From contig CP071496.1 of NCBI GenBank assembly GCA_017354895.1, positions 248,001 through 312,000 of the forward strand: 64,000 nt of DNA, in the 5' to 3' direction. The stretch is from Podospora comata (taxonomy: Eukaryota > Ascomycota > Sordariomycetes > Sordariales > Podosporaceae). The position numbers were made by a program, and so were the translations under genes. A model generated the notes under the pieces. The model saw only the letters and a program-made list of their open reading frames with translations, made no database searches and was not told where the DNA came from. Positions 23,301 through 33,835 of the stretch are shown piece by piece; positions within the stretch are counted from its first letter, which is position 1, and each line of letters opens with the position of its first letter.

Positions 23301-24973
23301 GTGCTACTTTGGAGTGAGACATCTCTCCCAGCGCCACGAGCCACGTAGTAAGGCTGGATCGTCGTTCTCTCCTTGTGTTGTCGTCATGGCCTTGGTGTGA
23401 CTCCGGTTGCACTTCCGAGCCTGAATCCAAGCTGGGTCAGAATTTGGCAACTTCCAACTACAACTCTATCTAGTTGGCAAAGCGCCCTGTCCTGTACATC
23501 GCACAACATTGTCCGAATGATCGTGGTCCCAAAGTCTTCACGGGCAGTTGCTGGTTGTTACGGAGATATTTCGTTGTGGTTACAGCCTCGCTGATATGAC
23601 AAGGTAGTCCACCAAAAGCCACCTGGACAAAGTACTTATGACACTGGGATACGTGACAGACACTGTGGTCGTTCTGTCTTTGGAGGTGGGTGCGTTGCTA
23701 TATCTGTATAGTCCACATTTGCAAGCTGACCCGTACTACATCCCGGCATGTCCCGGGCCGGTCAGCCATCCATTATCAGAGTTGACTCTTGTGCTTCGGT
23801 ATTGTCAATTCTACTGCCGATATTATGGAGTCGGCAGCTTTCTCACCTCGACCTTGCGACGCCACCCGATCACAACATACCAAGAGTATAAGTGAGCAGT
23901 GAACCCTCACTTATACACTCTTCAACATGCCCTCGGGGCCACACAAACCGGCCATCCTATTGGAACCCGCCATTCAACCGCCATAATTCACCGTCTCACA
24001 ACTCTCTTCATCTCAACTTCAAGACGGCCCACCAATCAAGTCCCACTCAGAATGCCTCTCACAATCCACCACCTGTAAACCCTCTTCTTTTCTCCCCCGA
24101 CTGAGCCGCCAACTAACAACCACTGGGGAGGAGAGGCACGTGGATGGGGTGAGGTATCTTGGGAGGGTTGTGGAGAGGGTGAGGGTATAGGAGGCTGATG
24201 GCGATGGGGGAGCCTGGGATGGGGTTGCAATTGTGGCTGGGTGCGGAAAGGGTGATGGAGGGGATAAGGAATTGAAGGGGGAAAGGGGCTGTTTTTAGAC
24301 TTTTCCGCCTTTTTTGTATTCAAAAGCTCGAACAGACTTGGAAGGCAAGACTCTAGGTCGTGTAAAGGCCATCGTAGTTCTGGTGTCTGATCAAGATGGT
24401 GATGGTATGGCGTGGGGTTATAAGAAAAATACATTATGAATACAGTTAGTGTATATCTCGTCCAATCTCAAAACCGAGCTAAAAATGCCTTTCGACTCCC
24501 CCCATCAATAAAAGCATCCATCCATCCACGAGTCCATGTCGTCTCTTTCTCACGTCCTCTCCATCCCCCCACCAGGGCAGTCCGCCCCAAGCTCCCAGCT
24601 CCCAAAGCTATGACCGCCTATCTTGCCCCACACCTGCCCGCCCGCTCCACCACCCAAAAATGACAACACGATTACCTAACCCTTTCCCCACCCTCCTCAC
24701 AAGATCACGTGCCCAACCCTCTGCCAAGTCTTATGTTTTTTGCCGAGCGCGAGCGGGTTCGGGCGGGCAGTGGAGAGGAGGAAAGCGGGAAAATCAGGTC
24801 ATCAATCATCATCAACCACCGAAACCGACCGAAACGAAGCTTACCTGCCTCTGCGGGCAACAACAACAACAACACAACCACAACAACAACCAAACTCTCT
24901 CCAAGCGAGAGAAAAACAAACCCGAAAACGGCGTATCTGAACGATCGGCGAAAAAACAACAACAACAATAACA
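20384..24973. other. Long gene-free stretch
   Basis: 4.6 kb between the CFEM gene promoter and COX9. Many short frames exist but none has family resemblance, splice consistency or a domain. An AT-rich patch of about 80 bp lies at 21655-21735, surrounded by T-rich pyrimidine tracts such as 21960-22015. An unrecognised non-coding RNA or lineage-specific gene cannot be excluded. Confidence 0.5.
21655..21735. other. AT-rich patch
   Basis: Runs of T and A (for example TTAAAAAATTAATTGAATTC) in an otherwise GC-balanced intergenic region. It may be a promoter element, a replication-origin-like sequence or a remnant of decayed DNA; the sequence alone does not decide. Confidence 0.5.
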
Positions 24974-25449
24974 ATGGCCTCTGCTGCTGTCGCTCCGGCT
25001 TTTAAGCCTATCACTGGGGTGGGTTTTTCTTGAGGGTTTATTTGGAGGGGGTCCCGGGGAGGACACAAACTGAAGCTGGGGAGGGGAGAAGAAGAGAAGG
25101 GAATTCAGGCTAACCGGAGGGGGGGGGAATTGATACAGATGCTCCGCCGGGGTTTGATCCTTGATTTGAGCATTGGGCTTGGTATGTTCTCTTTTTTCTC
25201 CCTCTTCTCTTTTGACCTGGATTTGCTGACGGGCTGGGTTTTGGGGAAAACAGGTCTCGGATTTGTGTTTGGCAATGCCTTTTGGTAGGTTTTTGTTTTC
25301 TCGAGCTGTTGAAGGGGGGGAATTGGGAATGGGCTTGCTAATCTTGGGGATTGGAATATAGGTACGGCTACCACATGCCTCGGGTCAACGCTCGTGATGC
25401 GTACTACCGCAAGCTGGAGGAGGCTCGCGCTGCTAGACAGGGCAACTAA
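24974..25449 (+). CDS. COX9: Cytochrome c oxidase subunit VIIa (Cox9 type)
   Basis: Four tiny exons (24974-25018, 25139-25181, 25254-25284, 25362-25449) encode 68 residues: MASAAVAPAFKPITG, then MLRRGLILDLSIGLGLGF, then VFGNAFW and YGYHMPRVNARDAYYRKLEE. The layout, a short matrix end, one membrane span and a basic C-terminal helix starting with the [WY]G[YF]HM motif, matches yeast Cox9. It is a small inner-membrane subunit of respiratory complex IV. Introns have donors GTGGGT, GTATGT and GTAGGT, with branch sites GCTAAC or CTGAC. The gene is in four pieces despite its size, so single-frame predictors would miss it. Start chosen because of the CAATAACAATGG context and family length. Confidence 0.92.
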
Positions 25450-25920
25450 GGGATATGACTACATGGTGGTGAATTGAGAGGGTTGGGGATGGGGGCCATA
25501 TTGCTGCTGTGCTGTGCTGTGCTTATGGTGTGGCTGGCGGGCATGACCCGGAGATGGATGGGCGAGTGTATCATATCCGTTATAGACAGACAGGGGATCA
25601 AATGGACGACACAAGTTCGGTTTTATGGGGTTGGAAATTTATGTTTTGCTTTGGCTGCTGGGTGAAGTGGGTGGGAAGACGAGAGCTTACTTGGGTCGCT
25701 TTGGCGATGGAGGAGCTTCCAGAGCTCCTGGTGCTAAGCTTGGTGTATGGACTGGGATCAACCCCGCGGTGATGAGAGAGGAGCGCCGGACAGGTTCGTG
25801 ACAGGCTGGGATGTGGCGGTGATATGTTTGCCGGCATGTGCTGCGTGATCGTGGGGCATTCACGTCCATTGCGTAGAGGAGCCATACTTGATCTTTTGCA
25901 TCAAATCTCTACCACCTCGG
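25450..25920. other. Intergenic between convergent COX9 and SOM1
   Basis: 471 bp of 3' flanking sequence for both genes; nothing else recognised. Confidence 0.6.
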
Positions 25921-26382
25921 CTATCTCTTTGCTGTTGGTGCACCCATCTCCAATTGCGTCCCTCCAGCGGCGGCATCGCCGCCCGCCCCCTTGCTCAGAG
26001 CATTCAGACACTCCCAACTTGTCGTCTCGGCTGTAAAAGTGCCACCGTTCTTCATCGGGCATCTACACCACACGTGGGCAACAAGACAAGGCAAAAAGTC
26101 AACTACAAACTGCAACTGTCTCCCCTCCATTCTCAAAAGAAAAGAAAGAAAAACTTACACCCTGAAAAAGCGCTTGACGGGCGTGCACACGACGGGGCAG
26201 TTGGCCTCGTTGGGGCGGGCGATCTGGCAGTCGTACTGCACAAACGAGAAGAGGTCGCAGTCGCGGGAGAGGTCGGTCGGTTTCCCGCTGGGGGTCTTGC
26301 GGGCGCGGTGGGAGCTGTTGGGGAGGTGGTGGATGTGGGAGGGGAGCTGGGAGGAGGGGAAGGTTTGGACGTGCGGGGCCAT
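25921..26382 (-). CDS. SOM1: Som1 family mitochondrial inner-membrane protease-associated protein
   Basis: Exons 26382-26159 and 26062-25921 are joined across a 96-nt intron (GTAAGT...GTGTAG) within a Val codon and give 121 residues. The start MAPHVQTFPSSQLPSHI matches the usual N-terminus of fungal Som1 proteins. The conserved core is CDLFSFVQYDC, then CPVVCTPVKRFFRVCP and TAETTSWE, which supplies the paired cysteines of the twin CX-C type arrangement and the PVxRxFRxC signature. In yeast, Som1 works with the Imp1/Imp2 inner-membrane peptidase in the intermembrane space. The residues after TSWE form a variable tail. The gene is head-to-head with the Rad51-like gene. Confidence 0.85.
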
Positions 26383-26473
26383 TTTTTTTCCTTTTTTTTC
26401 TTTTGGGACTCTTGTCTGCCTGACCCCTTTGGAGCACGCAAAATTGGGGAGACAGTAGGGTAACAAGAACAAA
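26383..26473. promoter_or_regulatory. 91-bp divergent promoter of SOM1 and the Rad51-like gene
   Basis: Only 91 bp separate the two start codons, so both 5' leaders and promoters must lie in this interval or overlap the genes. It contains a pyrimidine-rich T tract on the plus strand next to the SOM1 ATG. Confidence 0.7.
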
Positions 26474-27438
26474 ATGAATGCGACTGAGGCGGCGGGGAGG
26501 AGGTTGCTGGGCGAGATTGAGGAGATGGCGTTGGATGAGGTGAGTTTGGTTTGTGGTTTGTGTTTTGTGTTTGATGGATGGTGGTGATGATGATGGGGGG
26601 TGGTGGTGGTGGAGGCTAATTGATGGGATGGATTTCATTTCAGGTTCTTGCCGCTTTTCGCACGGGCTTTCGAGCCGCTGCCTGCACCGGCGGCCACAAC
26701 GACGCCATCATCGGCCACAACGACGCTGTGAGTGTCAAGAAGGAGGAGGATGCACAATATGGGCCCAAGACATTTCCGATTGAGGCTCTCAATGACCTTG
26801 TGCAACGCAACTTTCGAGCGACTGGGTCAGCTCCACTGGCGGTTTCCGGGCGGTATTACGAGCTGGTTTACGTGCTGATTGCCACGCTCATCGCGAGCCC
26901 GTGGGACAAGACGGTGGTGGTGGTTGACTTGGAAGGAAAATTCGATCCCTTGAGGGTGTTGGCTGCTCCGCTTGCTGGGCCGGTATCATCATTGCAAGAC
27001 AACGAAAAAACAGCAACAACGCGGGCGAGGGTAGAGAGAAGCGACTTGGAACACATTCACATCCTGCAGCCGAAGAAGGGAAACTGGGAACAGCAGCCAC
27101 CTGCTCGATTTGTCTCGGCCTGTCTCACCACCATGGAGGAGTACATGCTCTACGGAGCCCACCGGAGCCGGGGACGGCAGTGGTGGGGCACCGTGCTCAT
27201 CGGAGGCGGCTTCAACCCCGTTGGAGGCCTGCCAAAGGCCGTCTCCGCCCAAGTCGCGGTGACAGCCGGACGGAGGGGGTGGCTCAGGGTGGAGAGGGCT
27301 GAGGTGCCTGGGTTTGGGGAGTTGAGTGTGGAACAGGCATCGAGAGATCGGGAGAAGCGGCAACAAGCGGTTGAGCAGATGGGTTGGGTTGGGAGTTCCC
27401 CACGGGGAGGATTTTCCTTTGGCGGAGAGGCTCCGTAA
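26474..27438 (+). CDS. Putative Rad51-paralogue (XRCC2-like) protein
   Basis: Exon 1 (26474-26539, MNATEAAGRRLLGEIEEMALDE) and exon 2 (26644-27438) join in phase 0 across a 104-nt GTGAGT...TTTCAG intron, giving 286 residues. A RecA-like core is suggested by LAVSGRYYELVYVLIATLI followed by the Walker-B-like strand KTVVVVDLEGKFDPLRVL, which lines up in my memory with the FIDTDYHFDMLRL region of XRCC2, and by LEHIHILQPKKG further on. No intact Walker A (GxxxxGKT) is seen; the P-loop position reads VSGRYYELVY. Such degenerate Rad51 paralogues act in recombination-repair complexes in the nucleus. The assignment rests on pattern only; an unrelated conserved fungal protein is possible. Confidence 0.6.
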
Positions 27439-29382
27439 ATACGGGTACGGGGACGGACGGTGGTTGATCGGGGTTCCACGGAGTCCACAGCGTCTTTATG
27501 CGTTCGATATCGAATTTACGGCGCGCGAATCCTGAGGGTGGAAATTACAACGCGTGGAGGATTCGCAGGTTCCATTTGGCATCAGGGAGAGATGTGATGG
27601 CCATCTGATATCAGCTCTCACCAGCTGGACGACACCCGCCGGTGGAGCCGCTTTCTCGACAGAGAGACCCACCAGTCACATATCTTCCTACCCAAGAGAG
27701 AGGGAAGTGAGGAACTGGAGGCCCAACGGCGGATATGGCCTGAGTTGACTCGCGGCTCCCTTAGGACCCATGGTGCCATGGCGTTGGAATCGGCCAAATC
27801 TGCAGCTAAGATCCCTCGATCAAGTTCAGAAACAGGCTAGAGAACTACACCACCGTTCGGATAGAGGTCGCGGCAACCAGTCGTGGAAGGGAGACGTATT
27901 GCCGGAGTGAACTCATGATGATGAGAGCGGAAGGAGTGGTGTTGAGGTCAAACTGCGTGACTGCATTATCTTCACTGCAGTTGCCTTGGTTCAATACAAC
28001 CTTTATCACCGGTTCCAGGGAGTTTTCTTACTGATCTCGCCTCATCCAGCCCGGCCTACATCGATCGACAGATAGCTTCTTCCCCAATGTTTTCACATGC
28101 TGGGCAGCCACGGCATCCAAAAGAACTCACAGTGCTCAGCACACTGTCACTCTGTCACCGGTTGTTTACCGGCTCGGTAGCGGGCTCAACAGTGATTTGG
28201 GAAGAATACCCAATCAAGGAGCTTCGCTCGTGATAGAAGATGCAGGCACGCACAGCACGACCGGAGGATCACCGCGGCTGCCCTGCTTCCTGCTGTGCTG
28301 TTGGCCGGCGTGTTGTTCATTATCGGACGTTTTTGCCCTGGCCGAAGGACCCTATCAGTTCCGGGGGTCCACTCCGGCATTCTCAGGGGGATCCGCCTTG
28401 ACGTCATGGTGATCGGCACTACAGCCGGGCGGCGACTTGGCAGTCAGACTTCTGCCGACTTCCGCTCGCCCTCCCATCTTTCCGTATCACACACAGCGGG
28501 CCTCGCTGCGGGCGCCCGACCACTTCCCAATCCCGGAAAGGTCCCCTTCCGGTGGCCGTCATAGGGCCCCATCTCCCGTCGAGCAACCGCACATTCTTAC
28601 CTACAGTAGCAACCACGTTCCAAGCCCCGATTCGTCCCGCAAAGCCTTGATCTTCCCTCCATGGCATCAAAGCTTTTTGTCGGACCCGGTTTTTCTCTTG
28701 GTCCTAGTTGTGTTAGTACCGGTTCAAACCGAGTTCAGCCAAGTCAGGAGCCATTATCTAAGCTGACTTGGTGATACCAATCCGATAAGCCCTGCGTCTT
28801 GACTGACAAGGGTGCTGGACCCTCAGGACCCTTACATCTGCAAGCTGTGTTGTTGTTTGGTGTGAGGGGTTGTTGGAGGGAGAGAGGGGCCGGCGGGGAT
28901 GAGGCCACCAGAAAACATGGGGATGGGCATCTCACCGCATTGCTACGTAGGACAAGCTAACGTTGAAGGTTCCCAATGGAGGAGGCGAGACGGGGACCCG
29001 GCGGAAAAACTGGCTCTCCAGGCACACCAGAGAACTTTGTTGCTGCCACATACACCCACACCACGCCTCTGGATATCCACCGTTACCCACATGGACCCTG
29101 AGACCCTGTTTTGACGCCGTCCCAACGCTTTGTGATTGCTGGGCTGAGTTCCACCTCAGAGACAGCCACGGCTTCTTGGACTGTCCAGAGACCGCCTCCC
29201 ATCGATGGCTTCTTGAATATATATATGGACACCGGCTCCCTCTTGCTTCCTCTAGCTTTTTAGTCTCCCACTTACAGCCAGCCGCTTGAATGTCTCAACC
29301 ACCAGGTGTACTCATAGTTCACCTGTTCGATCCTTATTACCACTACTCAATCTACGACTGGTAGTCATTCCTTTATTCCACC
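27439..29382. other. Intergenic, long upstream region of HAD hydrolase
   Basis: 1.9 kb without a supported gene. It contains a perfect TGACGTCA palindrome (28399-28406) and an AT run with TATATATA near 29219-29226, about 160 bp upstream of the HAD gene ATG, that could serve as a TATA element. Confidence 0.55.
28399..28406. promoter_or_regulatory. CRE-like palindrome
   Basis: TGACGTCA is the canonical ATF/CREB bZIP site. It lies about 1 kb upstream of the HAD gene, so its relevance is uncertain. Confidence 0.3.
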
Positions 29383-30882
29383 ATGTTGACCAACAACAAC
29401 AACACCCTGACCACCCCGGTCCCCCAGAGGCCGTCCATGTGCCCTCGCCAGCTCTCCAGCAGCAGCTTCGCCTCGGCCTTTGAGGTGGCCCGCACCAAGC
29501 TCAGCGAGCTCGGAGTCGAGGAGCCAGACACCGACGATGACGACAACACTCTTTCCCCCTTTTCCAGCTCGTCGGGAGAAGAGGATGACTCCGACTCCTC
29601 TCCTTACTCTCCCTCAGTCGAGAGCGACTCCAGCACCAGCGAAGCCGCTTCACCACTCCACTCTCCCCTGACCGCTCCCGTCACACCAGCAGGCCTCGAC
29701 CCAGATGTCGTCGACAACTTCGCCTTTGCCTTTGACATCGACGGCGTTCTTGTCCGCGGCGGGAAGCCCATCCCCGAGGCCATCGAAGCGATGAAGGTCC
29801 TCAACGGGGAGAACCCCTTCGGCATCAAGGTCCCCTACATCTTCCTCACCAACGGCGGCGGCAAGTTCGAGACCGAGCGCTGCCGGGATCTGTCCCGCCA
29901 GCTCGAGATTGATGTTTCTCCCGGCCAGTTCATCTGCGGCCACACTCCCATGAGGGAGTTTGCCAACAAGTACGGCACCGTCCTCGTCGTCGGCGGGGAG
30001 GGAGAAAAGTGCCGCGAGGTTGCCGAGTCCTACGGCTTCCGGGATGTCATCACTCCAGGCGACATCATCAAGGCCAACGCCGCCACTGCCCCCTTCCGCG
30101 CCTTGACCGAGTCTGAGATCAAGAACTCTCGTGATCTCCTCGCAAGAGGGGGGAAGATGAGCGACATCGTCGTCGAGGCCGTCTTTGTCTTTGCCGACAG
30201 CCGGGACTGGGCCTCGGACCTGCAGATCATGCTCGACATTGCCCAGTCCAAGGGCGGCAGATTGGAAACCCGCTCCGAGAACTTTGACGAGGGTCCTCCG
30301 ATCTACTTCAGCCACAATGACGTTCTCTGGTCGGCGGCGCACGAGCACGTCCGGCTGGGCATGGGCGCCCTGAGGAAGATTGTCGAGACAGTGTTTGAGG
30401 ACGTGTCCGGCGGCAGGAAGCTCAAGACGCACGCATTCGGCAAGCCGCAGGTGAGCACATTTGAGTTTGCGACCCGGCTGCTCCAGCAGTGGAGGGCCAC
30501 CCAGCACGGGCTGGCCGAGAGTGAGCCGCCCGAGACGGTCTACTTTGTCGGCGACACCCCCGAGAGCGACATCAAGGGGACGAATGCCATGAACGAGAAG
30601 AGCAAGAATGAGTGGTACAGCATCTTGGTCAAGACGGGGGTGTACCAGGCCGGCACCGAGCCGAAGCACAAGCCCAGAAAGCTGGTGGACACGGTGCTGG
30701 ACGCGGTGAACCACGGAATCAGGAGGGAGATGGCCAAGCTGGGGACAAGGAAGGATGGCAAGGGGAGGAAGCTGCCCTTGGATGATGCCGCGCTCAAGGC
30801 GATTAGCGAGGGGAGGACGCCCAACTTTGAGCTGAGCGCCGATCCCTTTGCCAAGGCGGTTGAGCAGCAGCAGGTGCAATGA
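29383..30882 (+). CDS. HAD-superfamily IIA hydrolase (YKR070W/CECR5 type)
   Basis: A single 499-residue frame. After a ~110-residue acidic, Ser-rich N-terminal extension comes motif I, FAFDIDGVLVRGG (Asp 118 and Asp 120, the nucleophile and acid/base pair of the HAD fold). Motif II is FLTNGGG, the type IIA cap follows (GQFICGHTPM, VLVVGGEG), and motif IV is VYFVGDTPESDIKGT near residue 387. This order fits the TIGR01456/CECR5 subgroup, which includes yeast Ykr070w, mostly mitochondrial phosphatase-like proteins of unknown substrate. The N-terminus here is rich in acidic residues, which argues against a plain presequence unless a later start is used. The gene is convergent with GH125. Confidence 0.88.
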   Translation: MLTNNNNTLTTPVPQRPSMCPRQLSSSSFASAFEVARTKLSELGVEEPDTDDDDNTLSPFSSSSGEEDDSDSSPYSPSVESDSSTSEAASPLHSPLTAPVTPAGLDPDVVDNFAFAFDIDGVLVRGGKPIPEAIEAMKVLNGENPFGIKVPYIFLTNGGGKFETERCRDLSRQLEIDVSPGQFICGHTPMREFANKYGTVLVVGGEGEKCREVAESYGFRDVITPGDIIKANAATAPFRALTESEIKNSRDLLARGGKMSDIVVEAVFVFADSRDWASDLQIMLDIAQSKGGRLETRSENFDEGPPIYFSHNDVLWSAAHEHVRLGMGALRKIVETVFEDVSGGRKLKTHAFGKPQVSTFEFATRLLQQWRATQHGLAESEPPETVYFVGDTPESDIKGTNAMNEKSKNEWYSILVKTGVYQAGTEPKHKPRKLVDTVLDAVNHGIRREMAKLGTRKDGKGRKLPLDDAALKAISEGRTPNFELSADPFAKAVEQQQVQ

Positions 30883-31448
30883 TTTGAAGATGGATTCTGC
30901 TTTTGTGTTGGGAGTTGGGAAACATTTTTTCGGGAAACTTTTGGGCGAGGCGAAAACAAAGCAAACACGCGTTTTGATACCACTTGTGTTCATCCATTCT
31001 CTGGCTTTTTCTCTTCTTCGACGGACATACTTTATTTTGGCTTTTTCGGTTGTCAAGCTGTTTTGTTGTTTTGCAACGTTCTGTCTTTTTCTTTTCTTTT
31101 CTTCTTTTTTTTCTTTGGCATTTATTGAGGGTTCATATTACATGGATCTGGCATAGGGGAAACAACTCAGGGAACTTGTACAGGGAATTTCTGGAAGGGT
31201 TTTCGAGCCAGTCAGTCAACACACTAGACGTAGACAAATACAGGAAGGCTGGGATCATAGATTATATATATCTGACGTTATTTGCTCATCTTGCTTTTGC
31301 CCTTTATGTATGTGATCCTCTCCTGTCTCATGCTTATGGGATGGTAGCTGTAGTTTCTCTGGGCCATGTTGCAGGCGTCGTTTTTTACTCTCATCAGCTT
31401 CAATGCCTTGCCATATCTATTCTCTTCAAACAAATTCGTTCTGTCAAC
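30883..31448. other. Intergenic between convergent HAD and GH125 genes
   Basis: 566 bp of T-rich 3' flanks; no gene recognised. Confidence 0.6.
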
Positions 31449-33023
31449 TCACTGGAAGCTCTCTCTCAACAAACTCTCTTTCCTTTTCGCCAAATCCACA
31501 ATCATCGCCCCAAACAACCCATTGGCCCAGCTGAACCACTCCCTCGTCCACTTTGTGCTATCCCATCCGTCAATGCTTTCATGGATCAGCCCCAACCCAT
31601 CCGTACTCCCTAAAATTTGTTTCAACGCGCCCCTAATTTCGTCATCATCCTCGCTCGTCATAATCTGCATCACCAAACTCATAGGCCAAACCTTGCCCGG
31701 GCCCGTGTGCGGTGACCCAACCCCCCTGATCACCTCCCCATCAGCATAGTACGGATTTCTCCTGCTGAGGATCCGTCTCCTCGTAGCCTGATAAACCGGA
31801 TCACTACCGGCCACGTACCCCATCACGGGCGCCGACAGCAAGCTCGGCAGATTCGCATCATCCCCCAGCACCACCCCCCCAAACCCATCCACCTCATACG
31901 CGTACACCTTTTCTTTGCTCACCCCATCCTCCCCCACCACCTCCACAACCCCAAACTTCTCAATCCCCTCCCTTACCTCCCTCGAAAAAGCCCTCATCTC
32001 CCCCGCCAGCTCTTGCTCCCCCAAATCCTCGGCAATCACCGCCGCCCCCGCCAAAGCCACAGAAAACATCATATTCCCCGGCACCAAAAACTGATACGTC
32101 GTCGCGTCATCACTAGGCCTAAACGCACTCCTGACCAACCCCGTCCCCGAAGCAACAGGGCTTCCCGCCCCATCATTCGCCAACGTCTCGGTCGACCGCG
32201 TCGTCATCCTCGTAAAGCTATACCCACTCCCCAGCACCCTCCCATCAGCCCCATACGTCGTCCCCCTCTGCATCCCCCTCCCCACCTCCACCACCCTCCT
32301 CACCGCCCCAGTCCAATTTCCTTGTCGGCCAAAAAACTCGATATCGTGCGTGGAAAAGTAATAATCCCTCGACAACTCCAAAAACGAAGCCAGCGAGTCC
32401 ACCTCCCACTTGCACTCAAAAACCCGAGCCCTGTCATACTCCGGACGCACCACGTCTTTGTCCCCGCCCTCCTCGTCAGAAATGACGCCTGACTCGGGGG
32501 GCGGGCGGAAAGAGTTGCAGTACCCAGCTGAGAGGATATTTCTTGCCTGGGTGTTCACCGTTCCACGGAAGAGGCTCGCCAGGGAGTCAGATGAGGGTGA
32601 GGGGGTCAGCAAGGGGAGGTAGGACTGCAGCTGGCGGGCGCTGTCGCGGAGCCACATGGCGTTGATGTCGCCTGTGATGATGAAGGTCAGTTCTTCTTCG
32701 CTATCGGGAGAGTTGGAATGGCCGTGCCATTTGATGGCTGTGTCGAGGGTGTTGGGGTAGGTGTTTTGCCAGAGGCGGAGGAGGTCGGGGTCGGCGATGG
32801 GGAGGGTGCCGAGGAGAGACTCGAGGGAGGAGAGGTTGAAGGTCCGGCACGAGGGGGAGGGGCGGGCGGAGGAGAGGGCGTGCCGGCCGGGGGAGAAGGG
32901 GGGGTGACGGGTGCGGGAGCGGGTGGAGTAATCTAAGCATGAGGAAGATGAGTCTTGGGAGGTGACGAGGGGGGTTGCCTGGGATAGCAAGATCAGCAGT
33001 TGGGCGGTGGCGAGGGGTCTCAT
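31449..33023 (-). CDS. GH125 exo-alpha-1,6-mannosidase, secreted
   Basis: One intronless frame of 524 residues with an N-terminal signal peptide (MRPLATAQLLILLSQATPLV). The family signature GDINAMWLRDSARQLQSY is at about residues 115-132; the Asp in WLRDS belongs to the conserved substrate site. Later blocks such as YSFTRMTTRSTETLAN, FRPSDDATTYQFLVPGNMM, YEVDGFGG and GKVWPMSLVMQIMTS are typical of GH125 (formerly DUF1237, S. pombe Mug157). These enzymes trim alpha-1,6-linked mannose from glycans, presumably in the secretory path or outside the cell. Length fits fungal members (about 500-530). C-terminal CIDGWDSTKWTREWFSWAN-like text (ESIDGWDSTKWTREWFSW) completes the barrel. Confidence 0.93.
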   Translation of the reverse strand: MRPLATAQLLILLSQATPLVTSQDSSSSCLDYSTRSRTRHPPFSPGRHALSSARPSPSCRTFNLSSLESLLGTLPIADPDLLRLWQNTYPNTLDTAIKWHGHSNSPDSEEELTFIITGDINAMWLRDSARQLQSYLPLLTPSPSSDSLASLFRGTVNTQARNILSAGYCNSFRPPPESGVISDEEGGDKDVVRPEYDRARVFECKWEVDSLASFLELSRDYYFSTHDIEFFGRQGNWTGAVRRVVEVGRGMQRGTTYGADGRVLGSGYSFTRMTTRSTETLANDGAGSPVASGTGLVRSAFRPSDDATTYQFLVPGNMMFSVALAGAAVIAEDLGEQELAGEMRAFSREVREGIEKFGVVEVVGEDGVSKEKVYAYEVDGFGGVVLGDDANLPSLLSAPVMGYVAGSDPVYQATRRRILSRRNPYYADGEVIRGVGSPHTGPGKVWPMSLVMQIMTSEDDDEIRGALKQILGSTDGLGLIHESIDGWDSTKWTREWFSWANGLFGAMIVDLAKRKESLLRESFQ

Positions 33024-33628
33024 TGTTTTCGTTGTCAGTTAGACATGACAGGCCCGGAAAGGAAAGTCAAAAGTGTGTGGGAGTGCGGAAATCCAGGTCG
33101 GGTTTATACTGCTTTCCCAACCAACCCCCTTCCCCAACCGTGATGATCGTCGGTGACACAACCTGAACCGTTTTACCGGGCAACCACCAACCCAAAGGAA
33201 CTGAGACACCTCTTCGCGGTGGATGGCATTGGACGGTGGGTGCGGGGACAAACTTTAACTGCCACACCTCAGGACCCTGCGCACGGCAGACGCTGGGCTT
33301 CCCGAGGGTCATGCAAATGCCGTCCTCCGCCGTGTTTGCCCCCAAGTTCCAACACAAGAACTTGGACTCCTCAATGCACAAACTGCCATGTGAGGAAGCC
33401 AAAAATACCCATCTTACATCTCTTCCCCGATACCAGCCAGCTCTCACCCCTCCCTATCCCTCCCGTCCCTCCATCAACACAACCAACCACCAACCCAACA
33501 TCCAAAATGAGACAACAACCCCCCAAACCCTCCTAAACAATCAACTCCCATCACACCCCAGTCAATCTCCAGTCAATCCCCAGTCAATCCCCAAAAAGAA
33601 AATGCTTCTCCTCTCCCACCAGAATGTT
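33024..33628. other. Intergenic, GH125 upstream
   Basis: 605 bp between the GH125 start and the first tRNA gene, partly C/A-rich; no gene recognised. Confidence 0.6.
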
Positions 33629-33701
33629 TGGACGAGTTGGGAATCGAACCCAAGACCTTTCGCATGCAAAGCGAACGCGCTACCAATTGCGCCACACGCC
33701 C
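33629..33701 (-). tRNA. tRNA-Ala (UGC)
   Basis: The minus strand folds as a 73-nt cloverleaf: acceptor GGGCGTG/CTCGTCC with the Ala identity pair G3:U70 and one T:T mismatch at pair 6:67, D arm with AATTGGTA loop, anticodon arm TTCGC-TTTGCAT-GCGAA with TGC, and T arm TTGGG-TTCGATT-CCCAA. The discriminator base is A. No intron. It lies 42 bp from a second Ala gene. Confidence 0.96.
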
Positions 33702-33743
33702 GAAAAGAAGGATGTGAGAGAAGAAGATGTGAAGATATCGGTG

Positions 33744-33835
33744 TGGACGAGCTGGGAATCGAACCCAGGACCTTTCGCATACAAGAGGAAACAGAGTATG
33801 CTAAGCGAACGCTCTACCAACTGAGCCACACGCCC
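33744..33835 (-). tRNA. tRNA-Ala (AGC) with a 19-nt intron
   Basis: The minus strand gives a 73-nt mature tRNA plus a 19-nt intron placed after base 37 (anticodon loop TTAGCA, then the intron, then T). The acceptor stem is the same as in the neighbour, with G3:U70 and the same T:T mismatch; the T arm is CTGGG-TTCGATT-CCCAG. The intron position is the canonical eukaryotic one, so tRNA splicing endonuclease should remove it. The reading as AGC (inosine after modification) is clear. Confidence 0.95.

Noticed and set aside
29650-31056. 468-residue minus-strand frame opposite the HAD gene
   Set aside because: Antisense shadow of a GC-rich coding region; the plus frame has full HAD motifs.
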